A DNA stretch of 64,000 nt from Acanthopleuribacter pedis (lineage in GTDB: Bacteria; Acidobacteriota; Holophagae; Acanthopleuribacterales; Acanthopleuribacteraceae), in assembly GCF_017377855.1 (NCBI RefSeq), contig NZ_JAFREP010000002.1:124001-188000 (forward strand). The letters run 5' to 3'. This document shows positions 1 to 7,592 of the stretch, in pieces; position 1 is the stretch's first letter, and the number at the start of each line of letters is the position of its first letter. The position numbers were made by a program, and so were the translations under genes. Below the pieces are notes generated by a model, which saw only the letters and a list, made by a program, of their open reading frames with translations, searched no databases and was not told the origin of the DNA.

Positions 1-817
1 TTTCGGTGAGGTCCCAATTGGCGCCGAGCACGCGGAAGGGATGGCCGTCCCGATAAAAGATGTTGGCATTGACGCCGATGGTACGGATACTCATGTCTTT
101 GGTGACCACGCGGAATTCGGTTACAAATTTTTTCTCGCCTTTGGCAACGACCTTTTCAAAAAGGGTTTCGGTTCTTTTTCTGTCGGAAGGAAGGACGAGG
201 TCTAACCAAGCCGCGTAGTTATGGTTGAACTGTTCGGGGGCGACCTGGTAGAGATCGTACATTTCCGGGGACCAAATCAGGACGTCGTTGAGGCTGTCGT
301 AATCCCAGATCCCGATGCCGGACGCTTTTAATGCCAAGGTGTGGCGCTGATTGATTTCGTAAAGCTCGTCGGTGAGGGTTTCCAGTTGATGTTCGGCCTG
401 GATCAGGGGGGTGAGGTTGGCGACGGTACACAGCATGCCCACCAGTTGGTCTTTTTCATCGCGCACCGTACGCGCCCGAGCGCGCAGCCACAGGACGTGC
501 CCTTCTTGGTTGCGAAAGCGGAGGATGTCGTCGCTTGGTGCCGTGTCGTCTTCCAGTAGGTTTGCCAAGTTTTCATGATGGGTATCCCGGTCTTCCTCAT
601 GCATGGCTTCTTCCCAGAGCCGGAAGGGGTGTTGCTCAGGTGGGGTGGCGTAACCCAGAAGCTTAAAATACCCATCACTGAACCACAGGTTGTCCGGGCG
701 GGTGAGATCGCGGTACCACAATCCCTCACCTTTGGCCGCCTCAAACCAGTCAAACAACGCTTCGTCGTTGGCCAAGCGTTGCATCACTTCCCGCTTGAGG
801 TGAGGGGGTGGGTTCAT
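1..817 (-). CDS. PAS-domain sensor protein, 3' part cut by window edge
   Basis: Reading the minus strand from an ATG at 817 gives an open frame of 272 codons that runs off the left edge. The first 130 or so residues form a PAS fold of the PAS_3 type: WYRD near residue 30, FSDGYFKLLGY near 45-55, then a PAC-like stretch ending in an acidic and leucine-rich linker. A second PAS domain follows (GIGIWDYD, then WSPEMYDLY, then a PAC-like segment near the edge). Such tandem PAS proteins normally end in a histidine kinase, GGDEF or similar output domain, but that part lies outside the window. No transmembrane segment is visible, so a cytoplasmic sensor is likely. The sequence AGGAGTC just upstream of 817 serves as ribosome binding site. 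Confidence 0.8.
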   Translation of the reverse strand, partial: MNPPPHLKREVMQRLANDEALFDWFEAAKGEGLWYRDLTRPDNLWFSDGYFKLLGYATPPEQHPFRLWEEAMHEEDRDTHHENLANLLEDDTAPSDDILRFRNQEGHVLWLRARARTVRDEKDQLVGMLCTVANLTPLIQAEHQLETLTDELYEINQRHTLALKASGIGIWDYDSLNDVLIWSPEMYDLYQVAPEQFNHNYAAWLDLVLPSDRKRTETLFEKVVAKGEKKFVTEFRVVTKDMSIRTIGVNANIFYRDGHPFRVLGANWDLTE

Positions 818-1465
818 GGGTGACTCCTGAGAAAACGTGTCGGGGCGGCGAGGCATGCCGCTGCTGATCAATGCCGGTGGGATCGGGCTTGGGTTGAGGC
901 TGAAAACGATGGATGTTGGGGGGGCGTTCAAAACCTTACTTTACCTTCATCGTTTTAAAAGTGGTAGCGCATTCGGCCTGCTTTCTTGAGAAAGGTGCTG
1001 CTTTCTATGGGGTTTGTTCCGCGCCGGCAAGGTTGACGCCGTGGGTTTCCCGCCCCGGACGGGAGAAATATTGTGAGCCTCCCAACAAGCAGACAAAAAA
1101 GTGCCCCGGCTTCGGCTAAGCTAGGGCCACGAGACAACGCTAAATCAGGATTAAGGATTCGTGCTTATTGGCAAATGCATCGAGAAAGGGAAACTGAGAG
1201 CCGCGGCCGTTGCGGATTCGCAATATCGGCTTTGACAGGTAATTCTTTGGGTCGACGCCGCACCATGCGCACAATACCCAGATCGAATACAAGATCGCGG
1301 TCACTCCTGTGCCCTTCATCGAACGTTTGAACCTGAATTCTGGAAAAAAGCCGAATTTCATTAGGAAAACCCCTACAAGCTCACCACATGAATCGTGCTT
1401 TGATTCATCCTCAGCTTGCCGACAAAGATTGGAACCTTTAGCCCGTAACAGAAAACGAGCACCCA
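818..1465. other. intergenic stretch without a supportable gene
   Basis: About 650 bases separate the PAS gene from the AT-rich patch. Several short frames exist on both strands, but none has a ribosome binding site or recognisable protein. The 124-codon minus-strand frame at 1140-1514 would need a TTG start without a Shine-Dalgarno. From about 1200 the composition becomes more AT-rich. One plus-strand frame stays open up to about 1480 and may be the decayed 3' end of a longer gene, but I cannot name it. Confidence 0.4.
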
Positions 1466-1618
1466 ATGAAGTGGTATAGTGATAACTATCAAATATCAAC
1501 CAATGGAGTTTCAATAGATAACTTCGTCCCAGATGATTTAAAAGGACTCATTCAATGTCAAAAATTTTTGTATCGACAAACACGCCCGTCAACAACAATA
1601 AATTCGCTTATTCAATAA
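1466..1618 (+). CDS. small AT-rich ORF, 50 aa, possibly a broken gene start
   Basis: An ATG at 1466 opens 50 codons beginning MKWYSDNYQISTNG, in a patch far more AT-rich than the rest of the window. Its 3' end overlaps the 5' end of the next ORF by 64 bases in another frame. The first 30 residues look like real protein. After about base 1555 the reading becomes less protein-like, exactly where the next frame opens. This could be the N-terminus of a frameshifted ancestral gene or a separate tiny gene. No family is recognised. Confidence 0.3.
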   Translation: MKWYSDNYQISTNGVSIDNFVPDDLKGLIQCQKFLYRQTRPSTTINSLIQ

Positions 1619-1899
1619 AAAAACTTACCAACTCTAGCCTAAGCTCAGTATTAACAGCTCTACGGGCAGGAAAAGCAAACTTCTTTTATAGTTGTGAGCT
1701 TTTTTCAAATGATCATATACAAGTAAGCAACGATCTTCGAAGGATCGTTCAAAAAGCAAACGAGCATGACATTGAGTTGTTCATAGTGGAAATCTTGTAC
1801 AACCAACAATTGAGTGACTTCACCGACTTCAAAAATGTCCACATATCCACCCAAATTCTGCTAACAATACTTGATGAAGCAGAAGGTCAATTCATGTAA
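1555..1899 (+). CDS. hypothetical protein, 114 aa, AT-rich island
   Basis: This is a 114-residue soluble protein of unknown family, rich in Asn, Ser, Ile and Phe, with no signal peptide or membrane segment. A weak AAAGGA lies about 10 bases before the ATG. Codon use is strongly AT-biased compared with the neighbours, which points to recent acquisition. It sits between two small overlapping ORFs in the same alternative frame (1466-1618 and 1874-2008), so it may be the middle of one gene of about 200 codons carrying two compensating frameshifts, or one member of a translationally coupled chain. Small AT-rich acidic proteins of this kind are often immunity proteins of toxin systems, but nothing here proves that. 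Confidence 0.5.
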   Translation: MSKIFVSTNTPVNNNKFAYSIKKLTNSSLSSVLTALRAGKANFFYSCELFSNDHIQVSNDLRRIVQKANEHDIELFIVEILYNQQLSDFTDFKNVHISTQILLTILDEAEGQFM

Positions 1900-2008
1900 A
1901 AAAGACCTCCGTAATCTTGCTTATCCAAACTGGGAAACTATCAATGTTTCTTCCTTTTCGTTAAAATTGATCACCATAACCGAAGATATAGATTTCAACC
2001 ACGACTAA
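1874..2008 (+). CDS. small AT-rich ORF, 44 aa
   Basis: An ATG at 1874, inside the end of the 114-aa ORF, opens 44 codons that run through protein-like sequence (NLAYPNWETINV, then LITITEDIDFNHD) to a TAA at 2006. It is in the same frame as the 1466-1618 ORF. It may be the displaced C-terminus of the 114-aa product after a frameshift, or an independent small gene. There is no clear ribosome binding site. Confidence 0.25.
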   Translation: MKQKVNSCKKDLRNLAYPNWETINVSSFSLKLITITEDIDFNHD

Positions 2009-2192
2009 TTTCTATTTATGGCTCACGCTTTTGGATCAATATAATCCAATGAACATAAAACTTGCTTATGGGAGCAACTCGATGACTGCCGACTCGGGGA
2101 AGTCACGCTGCCGCTTGCGCCAAGCATCGATTTTATCGATTACGGGGTCGCACAGGGCACGGCGATGCGCCTGTGTCTGAGCCGAACAGGCC
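2009..2192. other. intergenic, with a possible gene remnant
   Basis: The AT-rich patch ends near 2075, where composition returns to high GC. From about 2083 to 2190 one plus-strand frame reads through protein-like sequence (LDDCRLGEVTLPLAP, then IDFIDYG) with no upstream start codon. It then runs into the inverted-repeat element at 2193. This looks like the tail of a gene destroyed by the insertion, but the family is not recognised. Confidence 0.3.
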
Positions 2193-2380
2193 TTAAACCT
2201 AAGAAGCGCGATAAGAGTGAGGGATTTTGGCTAAAAAATTTGGAGCGAAATGGTTTGGGAAAAGCGGACCGGGGTCGCGCACGACGCGCACCCACTGGGT
2301 GCGGTGAGCATTTTCACAGACCGTTGCAGCCCAGAGGTTCAGCTTAAATCACCGCGAGTTATCGCGCTTCTTAGGTTAAA
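2193..2380. repeat. MITE-like element, family 1, copy A
   Basis: This 188-bp element is bounded by 22-bp terminal inverted repeats: 2193-2214, and 2359-2380 read in reverse, with one mismatch. The core of each terminus is CCTAAGAAGCGCGATAA. The interior carries a GC-rich section and a GTGAGCATTTTCACAG motif shared with the copies at 6217-6386 and 6395-6562. It encodes no credible protein. The structure is typical of a non-autonomous transposable element moved in trans. Confidence 0.75.
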
Positions 2381-2907
2381 ATCGCGATCTTTTTAGTAAA
2401 GTTAGGCGACGAGGTTTAAGTAGATTTTTATGTCTGATTCCAAATGCTGAATATCTATAAAATACCGCCGCGTATGTGACCAGGACTGGCTGCGCAATAG
2501 TCCGTTTTCCGCGACTTGGATATTGTAGCCCGTATAATCATCGGCAACCAAGGTACCGGGCCGCGTCGCCTATGACCTGGAGGGGAATTCTGGCGATTAA
2601 TGAACTTAGCCGGCACATAATCCACCACATGCGTGATGTCTGCTTGTGCTTGCTCGGATTCGACCTGGAGACGAATGAAACCTGGTAACTTCTGGTTTGG
2701 CTCGATTCTTAGCTTTCCCAAGGCAACCTCCAGAACCTTTTTCAGGAAGTGTAGCTGTCTCGACTGTTTGTGTCTGAACCTTTGTTGGTGGATTTACGAA
2801 ATATTTGACGGCGCCTTGGTTTGGAGAAAATCCAGCTTCCAGATAGAGAAAGGCCGCAAACATGGAGGTGTCCTTGTTTGCGGCCCAAAAAGCTTTATGG
2901 ATGGCGT
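2381..2907 (-). pseudogene. degenerate transposase-like remnant (IS66-like?)
   Basis: On the minus strand two overlapping frames (about 2863-2740, then 2735-2455) together read like one frameshifted protein. The second part contains VVDYVPAKF followed by basic residues, which resembles the short zinc-finger-side segment of IS66-type TnpC proteins (usual form: xLDYVPAxF). Only about 100 residues are legible, there is no DDE catalytic core, and the remainder is unreadable. The two frames are out of register near 2735. I regard it as a decayed fragment. The IS66 assignment rests on one short motif and is tentative. Nothing else is seen in this stretch. Confidence 0.3.
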
Positions 2908-5442
2908 TTAGTAGGTATCTTGAGCGAGTGGGTCCACGTTCGATTTGGCCGTGTTGGGTGAAATCGCCAAGGGTTGCGGCAAACGCACAATCACGAACTC
3001 GTTATCGTCGGGGGCGCCGCTGCCGATGTGGCGACCCACGGAGAAAGGATAGTTGTTGTCGTTGATAATGCCGAGGGTGAAGGGGCTGTAGAACACCACG
3101 CTTTCGATGGTGACAAACGGGAAGGCGAAGGTTTCGCCGACACCGACGTCGCCGGCGTCACGTGCTTCACCGGCGTTGCCCGCGCTGATCGCCGCGGCGT
3201 CGCGGATGTTCAAGAGGTCGAGGACCTCGGTTTTGATCAGGGCGTTGCCTTCACTGGGGAACTGCACCTGGTAGATTTTTTTGAACCCGTTGAGATCACC
3301 TTGGCTGCCGTCGCGCTCAATGACCAACCCGTAGCGCGGGTCGTACATGATGAATTCACCGATGGCCGAAGCCTCGGGTTCCAATTCATAGGTGTACTGT
3401 TCGCCCGTGAAGGTTTTGGTGGCCAGGTCAAAGCGGTGGATCAGCAACTGCTTGCCCGATGCGTCGGTCAAGGGTTTTTCCAACATAGGGAACAAGGCCG
3501 TGCCCTCGGGGTTCATGGCCATGCCTTCAAAGCCGCCGCTACCGCGCACCCGTGCCGGCGCGTTGGCCTCGTTGACACGGTAGGGCCAGAGCATGCCCGC
3601 CAGCCAAGGCGTGTTGGCGCCCGCTTGATCCTGTAGGTTGGTGCCGTCGTCGGAACCGGCCGCGCCGTTCGCGTAGATGGGGAAATCCCCGAACAGGTAG
3701 ACGGTACGGATCGTGGGGTGCGCCGCTTGGACCTGCAGCAGGGTGTGGAAGTCAAAGGATTGGATGTCGGCGCGTTCCGTCATGTGGTTGGCTTTGATGA
3801 CCTCGGCGACGGCATCGGCAAAGGGGATCGCGGGATGGGTGCGCTCGATATAGACATTGCCCTTGGGATCGCGATCCGTCCGTGGGTTGGTTTTGGTTTC
3901 GATGTTGAAGCGAACCCGACGCGCGTTGCGTCGGCGTTGTTCCGCTTGGGGGTGGGCGGTCCCTGGGCCATAGCTGTAGTAGCAGATGTAGTATTCGACG
4001 AAATCAAAAACCTGTTGCAGGGTGGGCACCTTGTAAATGCCTTCCTCACCGCCGAAGAAACCCACGCCGGCGGGTGACAAGGCGGGGTCGTTCAACTGCT
4101 CGGGGCCGCGGAACAATTTGTCGGCCACATATTGGTTTTGCAAGTCGGTGGCGGTGATGTCTTTGAGCAAGATTTCGTCGGCGGCTTCGTAGCTTGCGCC
4201 GTCAACGCGACGTACCTTGGCAGCGGACAGGTAGGGATCGTGGCCGAGGACGGGGATGCCGTCGGCGGTCACGCCGCAATCAAGTTCCAGGGTGGTCATC
4301 ATGTTGTCGAGGGCTACTTCCACCGCGGGGATGGTGTTTTCGGGGCGTAGGTTGCGCCCGCCGCGGTGGCCTTGGGCGTCGAAGCGGTTGAGATCGATTA
4401 ACCCATGGGCGTCGAGAAAATCGCCGGGTGTGCCGTCGCCGTCGGCGTCGAATTCCTGAACCGCTTCCCACAGGAGGTCGGGGCGGTCGGAGATAATGCC
4501 GTCCACGCCAAGCGCCATCAAGTCGAGCATGCGTGCTTTGTCGTTAACCGTCCAGCAAACGACCGGATAGCCGGCGCGCTGCAGTGATTGGACATTAAAA
4601 ATTTCGGAGTCGGCGGCCGTAAGCCCGGAGCCGGCGGGTGGGTTGGCGCGGTTGCCGATGTGGGTGGTTTCGTCGTCGTCGGCGAACATCACGTGCCAGG
4701 GCGAGAAAACCGGGGTTTTGGTGTTGCCGTGCATGCGGGCGTGGTGGCGGACCGCGTTCATCATCCGCACCGCGGAGGCTTCCTCGCGATGGGGATTTTG
4801 CGGCGCTTGCAGGTACTGCCCGGGATTTTCGAAATCGGGCAAGGGAATCGGGGCTTCCAGCAGGCGGCCGGATGCGTCGGTGTGGAGCAGGAAGGGACCG
4901 AACTCATCGCCGAACCAGTAGGTACCGTCGGCGGCTTTAACAAAAGACTCAATGTCGAAGTCGGCACCGGTCAGCAGGCGTTCATCGGTGAAGTGGTGGG
5001 TGATGGTAAAAGGGATGTGACGGTCGGGATCGGAAAGGTTAAAGAACCCGAGCACGTCCATGTCGCCGTCGCCACCGCGTTCGGTTTTGAAGTTGGGGCG
5101 GATGTGGTAGACGCGCAAGATGTAGTCGGCGGAGTTTTCCATACCGCCGAAGCCGTTGTCGGACATGGCCTGATAGGTGCCGTCGGCGTTGCGCAGCACG
5201 GAAGAAAAACCTTGGACGGGTTGGCCGGTGCGGAAAGGGGCGGTTTTGCCGTTAAATTCGGTACCGCCGAGATGGAAACCGGAATAAGGGCCGGCGGCAA
5301 AGGAGTCGGCAGGAAGGACGGCCCGGCCGCGCAGGATGGGTTCTTGGGCAAGGGCGGGCAGGGTCGCGGTGGCGACCAAACCCACGGTGGCCAAACCTTT
5401 GAGCAGGCGACGGGCGGATTGGGCCAAACAGGAAACAATCAT
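2908..5442 (-). CDS. secreted phytase-like esterase with embedded glycerophosphodiester phosphodiesterase
   Basis: The product has 844 residues with a signal peptide (MIVSCLAQSARRLLKG, a hydrophobic core, then ALAQ near residue 33). The flanking parts (about 34-210 and 630-840) are of the esterase-like/phytase-like propeller type: SDNGFGG, WFGDEFGP and FEGMAMNPEG are visible. Between them lies a GDPD TIM barrel with catalytic GHRGG (about 358-362), PENT, LELD, HDP (about 401), NIETK (about 513) and QSFD (about 561). The usual C-terminal GDPD signature (WTVN then GVDGIISDRPD, about 297-322) comes before the catalytic part, so the barrel appears circularly permuted. It probably hydrolyses glycerophosphodiesters or other phosphate esters in the periplasm. 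I chose the ATG at 5442 because GGAGG lies 8 bases upstream. The longer frame to 5784 lacks this and would bury the signal peptide. Confidence 0.85.
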   Translation of the reverse strand: MIVSCLAQSARRLLKGLATVGLVATATLPALAQEPILRGRAVLPADSFAAGPYSGFHLGGTEFNGKTAPFRTGQPVQGFSSVLRNADGTYQAMSDNGFGGMENSADYILRVYHIRPNFKTERGGDGDMDVLGFFNLSDPDRHIPFTITHHFTDERLLTGADFDIESFVKAADGTYWFGDEFGPFLLHTDASGRLLEAPIPLPDFENPGQYLQAPQNPHREEASAVRMMNAVRHHARMHGNTKTPVFSPWHVMFADDDETTHIGNRANPPAGSGLTAADSEIFNVQSLQRAGYPVVCWTVNDKARMLDLMALGVDGIISDRPDLLWEAVQEFDADGDGTPGDFLDAHGLIDLNRFDAQGHRGGRNLRPENTIPAVEVALDNMMTTLELDCGVTADGIPVLGHDPYLSAAKVRRVDGASYEAADEILLKDITATDLQNQYVADKLFRGPEQLNDPALSPAGVGFFGGEEGIYKVPTLQQVFDFVEYYICYYSYGPGTAHPQAEQRRRNARRVRFNIETKTNPRTDRDPKGNVYIERTHPAIPFADAVAEVIKANHMTERADIQSFDFHTLLQVQAAHPTIRTVYLFGDFPIYANGAAGSDDGTNLQDQAGANTPWLAGMLWPYRVNEANAPARVRGSGGFEGMAMNPEGTALFPMLEKPLTDASGKQLLIHRFDLATKTFTGEQYTYELEPEASAIGEFIMYDPRYGLVIERDGSQGDLNGFKKIYQVQFPSEGNALIKTEVLDLLNIRDAAAISAGNAGEARDAGDVGVGETFAFPFVTIESVVFYSPFTLGIINDNNYPFSVGRHIGSGAPDDNEFVIVRLPQPLAISPNTAKSNVDPLAQDTY

Positions 5443-5743
5443 CAAATCCTCCAGGATTGAAAAACCAAAGGGGCTGCCGCGCGCCGACGCGAGCCTGCCG
5501 AGCGAAGGACATGGCTGGGCGCGGCTGCAACGAGGGCGCAACGGGAGCAAAAATAAGTGACCGAGGCCGAAGGGAAAAATGAGCCAGTCGTGTTGCTCCG
5601 AAAAGGTGCTCGGCTCGGCCGCCCTATTGCGCCCGTCTCTTGTTAGGATATGATGAGCTAACCTGCATTCTCGCAGAGTGTTAACCGTATGATGATGGAA
5701 ATCAAATAGAGTGAGTCGTCGTAAATATACGTTGTGGGAAAAA
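5443..5743. other. intergenic, upstream region of the phytase/GDPD gene
   Basis: About 300 bases lie between the GDPD gene and the small-protein gene at 5744. They must hold the promoter of the secreted phosphodiesterase gene. No clear operator, pho-box or hairpin was found by eye. An open frame continues through it in register with the gene, but without a ribosome binding site. Confidence 0.4.
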
Positions 5744-6127
5744 TTAAGACTCAAGACCTTGAAGGAATGATTCCAAGACCTCACTTTCCTTGTGTTTTGC
5801 TTTCTTGATTGCCGCCACCAAATCGCCGATTGCGCTGGTATCGTGAGATGTTGCGGTCCGACCGCTTGAATCCGTGATGGTCAAGCGGTACGAAGGTCTT
5901 CTATTTGAGTAGCCGAAAACACCTGGTGGGGCCACGGTGATTTCAACTCGATTATGACGGGAGGTAGCGCGGAATACTTCCAAGATAAAAGGAACGAAGG
6001 ATGGGTGGTTTCTGGTAGTAGATTCTCCCTTTTCTGGAAACAGTTGTTTCCAGATGAGGGTGCCGGCACGCGTGATATCGATGAGTTTTAGAATGGTGTC
6101 GGACCATTTGTCGGTAATAGCACTCAT
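5744..6127 (-). CDS. hypothetical protein, 127 aa, paralogue of the 6576-6983 product
   Basis: This is a small soluble protein of unknown family. AGGAGC lies 7 bases before the ATG. Its N-terminus (KWSDTILKLIDITRAGTLIW) matches the neighbouring 135-aa protein (KWTTIILRLIELTAERKLSW). The C-termini also align: an Ile/Thr-rich strand, then a helix of the form L-x-x-(A/V)-I-K-x-(A/T), then ESFLQGL against DSLLEKL. The two genes are therefore an ancient tandem duplication, separated by family 1 repeats. Helix-strand-helix content suggests a small folded domain rather than a fragment. The function is unknown. A toxin-immunity or defence role is a guess from the mobile surroundings. Confidence 0.6.
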   Translation of the reverse strand: MSAITDKWSDTILKLIDITRAGTLIWKQLFPEKGESTTRNHPSFVPFILEVFRATSRHNRVEITVAPPGVFGYSNRRPSYRLTITDSSGRTATSHDTSAIGDLVAAIKKAKHKESEVLESFLQGLES

Positions 6128-6216
6128 GGTTTGCTCCTGTTAAAGGCACTCCTGCTTGTGGACAACATGTCGTAATCTCTATTTGTAATCGGGAAAAAAG
6201 ATGATGGTGTTGTGCA

Positions 6217-6386
6217 TTTAACCTAAGAGGCGCGATAAGAGCGAGGATTTTTGGCTAAAGATCTGGAGCGAAATGGCTTGGAAAAAGCGGAGGTGCACCC
6301 ACCGGGTGCAGTGAGCATTTTTACAGGCCGTTTCAGCCCAGAGGTTTAGCTAAAATTACCGCGAGTTATCGCGCTTCTTACCTAAA
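6217..6386. repeat. MITE-like element, family 1, copy B
   Basis: This element of about 170 bp has terminal inverted repeats nearly identical to those at 2193-2380: left CCTAAGAGGCGCGATAA, right TTATCGCGCTTCTTA. The interior matches copy A (TGGAGCGAAATGG, then CACCGGGTGCAGTGAGCATTTT, shown here only in part) but lacks about 18 bp of the GC-rich section. The right terminus is slightly damaged (CCTAAA instead of GGTTAAA). Confidence 0.7.
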
Positions 6387-6394
6387 GTGTGCGA

Positions 6395-6562
6395 TTCGGG
6401 TGGATGCAAGCGCGCAGAATGTTGGTGCGAAACGTGTTGGGAAAAGTGCACCGGGGTTGCGCACGACGCGTACTTGGAAAGCACGTCGCGCATTTTCACG
6501 ACATGTTGTAGCTCAACAGGCTGTGGGAGGAGCCCGCCAAGGATCGCTCAATTTAGGTTAAA
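6395..6562. repeat. diverged MITE-like element, family 1, copy C
   Basis: Directly after copy B comes a diverged relative. It shares AACGTGTTGGGAAAAG, CACCGGGGTTGCGCACGACG and CGCATTTTCACGACATGTTG with copy A, and ends in AATTTAGGTTAAA, but has lost the left inverted terminus. It ends 13 bases before the 3' end of the 135-aa gene. Tandem placement suggests insertion of one element next to another. Confidence 0.5.
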
Positions 6563-6575
6563 GGAGGAGAGGGCG

Positions 6576-6983
6576 TTAGTTGGCCGTTGCGCTGAGCTTT
6601 TCTAGTAGCGAATCGAGAAGGTCACCTTCGTCTTTTGAAGTTTCCTTGATGACAGTGATAAGGTCTTCTAAGGCCGCTAACCCTTTCTCTGGTGTCGTTA
6701 TAGTCTGCGTTTGGGCGTTAATAATTTTCAATGAACCTATTGGCCCTTTTAAGCTCTCCCACTTAATTTCGAGGTAGAATTCTGTGTCGTCCAGAAATGC
6801 ATGAAAGTACTCGCTTGGAGCGTAATTGTCGACACGTGCTAAGCCAATTATGCTTCCGAGGCGCTTACTGGTTGCGTTCTCCCTATCAGATGGGATGTAC
6901 TTTGTCCATGATAGCTTTCTTTCTGCTGTTAGCTCTATAAGTCTTAATATTATGGTGGTCCACTTCTTCTCGTTGGCGTTCAT
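6576..6983 (-). CDS. hypothetical protein, 135 aa, paralogue of the 5744-6127 product
   Basis: This is a soluble protein of unknown family with charged N- and C-terminal helices around a strand-rich middle. I chose the ATG at 6983 because GGAG lies 6 bases upstream and the start overlaps the stop of the membrane-protein gene in the ATGA arrangement, implying translational coupling. The in-frame GTG at 6995 has no such signal. Pairwise similarity to the 127-aa neighbour is described there. Composition is about 45% GC, clearly lower than the window average, so the cassette was probably acquired horizontally. Confidence 0.6.
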   Translation of the reverse strand: MNANEKKWTTIILRLIELTAERKLSWTKYIPSDRENATSKRLGSIIGLARVDNYAPSEYFHAFLDDTEFYLEIKWESLKGPIGSLKIINAQTQTITTPEKGLAALEDLITVIKETSKDEGDLLDSLLEKLSATAN

Positions 6984-7432
6984 TGTTCGCTCCACTTTAA
7001 CTTGAGGTTTTGGTAATCATTAATGATGCCAATACTCTGAACCATTAGGATGTAAATTCGGGTTTTGCCGTCGGTTGGGAAGTGTTTTACTTTTAAGAGT
7101 GTTGAAATAGACTGATTATTGTTTGCCAGTCTGCCTTTGGTCTTACGATCTAAATCCTGAAGTATGATCGTTTCAAGAGAGGTGTGGAAAAGCGATGCTT
7201 GTTCAATGAGGCGCGTTGTGTTTTCAGCATTAATTTGACTGAAATCGTTTTGGATTTTTTTTAGGTTCGCCAGTAAGCGTGGTAGTTCTGCCTTGATTTT
7301 GAAGCTTTTTCTGAGCTTTGTAACGCCGTAAAGAACCCAAATGGATAGAAGCAGACCAATGATAGAGGAGATGCCGGAGGCTAGATTAAAAGCCTGCCAT
7401 AAATCCTCTATGTCAATTTGAAGGGTTTCCAT
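6980..7432 (-). CDS. single-pass membrane protein, 150 aa, first gene of a small cassette
   Basis: Residues about 13-37 (LASGISSIIGLLLSIWVLYGV) form one hydrophobic segment, followed by a basic stretch (TKLRKSFKIK) and a mostly helical, probably coiled-coil cytoplasmic tail of about 110 residues. The family is not recognised. It is translationally coupled to the 135-aa gene (4-base overlap), which suggests the two products work together, perhaps with the membrane protein anchoring or sensing and the small protein as partner. Its GC content is low, like that of its downstream partner. Confidence 0.6.
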   Translation of the reverse strand: METLQIDIEDLWQAFNLASGISSIIGLLLSIWVLYGVTKLRKSFKIKAELPRLLANLKKIQNDFSQINAENTTRLIEQASLFHTSLETIILQDLDRKTKGRLANNNQSISTLLKVKHFPTDGKTRIYILMVQSIGIINDYQNLKLKWSEQ

Positions 7433-7592
7433 GGATGCTCTTGCGTTCCCAAGAATCAGGGCTAATCAATTCTAGTTCCCTTGTAGGGAGATGTGCAAAC
7501 AAGAAAGTCTTTTTTGTGTTGGAGAGATGTTTTGGTCTGGGTTAAGTGTTGAAAAAAATAGGTTTGGCCCGCGGGTGGGATAGGTGGGCTGC

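Noticed and set aside
1140-1514. Minus-strand frame of 124 codons in a gene-free stretch
   Set aside because: It would need a TTG start with no ribosome binding site, and the product has no recognisable domain or sensible composition.
4588-5460. Plus-strand open frame of 290 codons
   Set aside because: It lies within the phytase/GDPD gene in antisense; the Gly/Val-rich product has no domain and no start signal.
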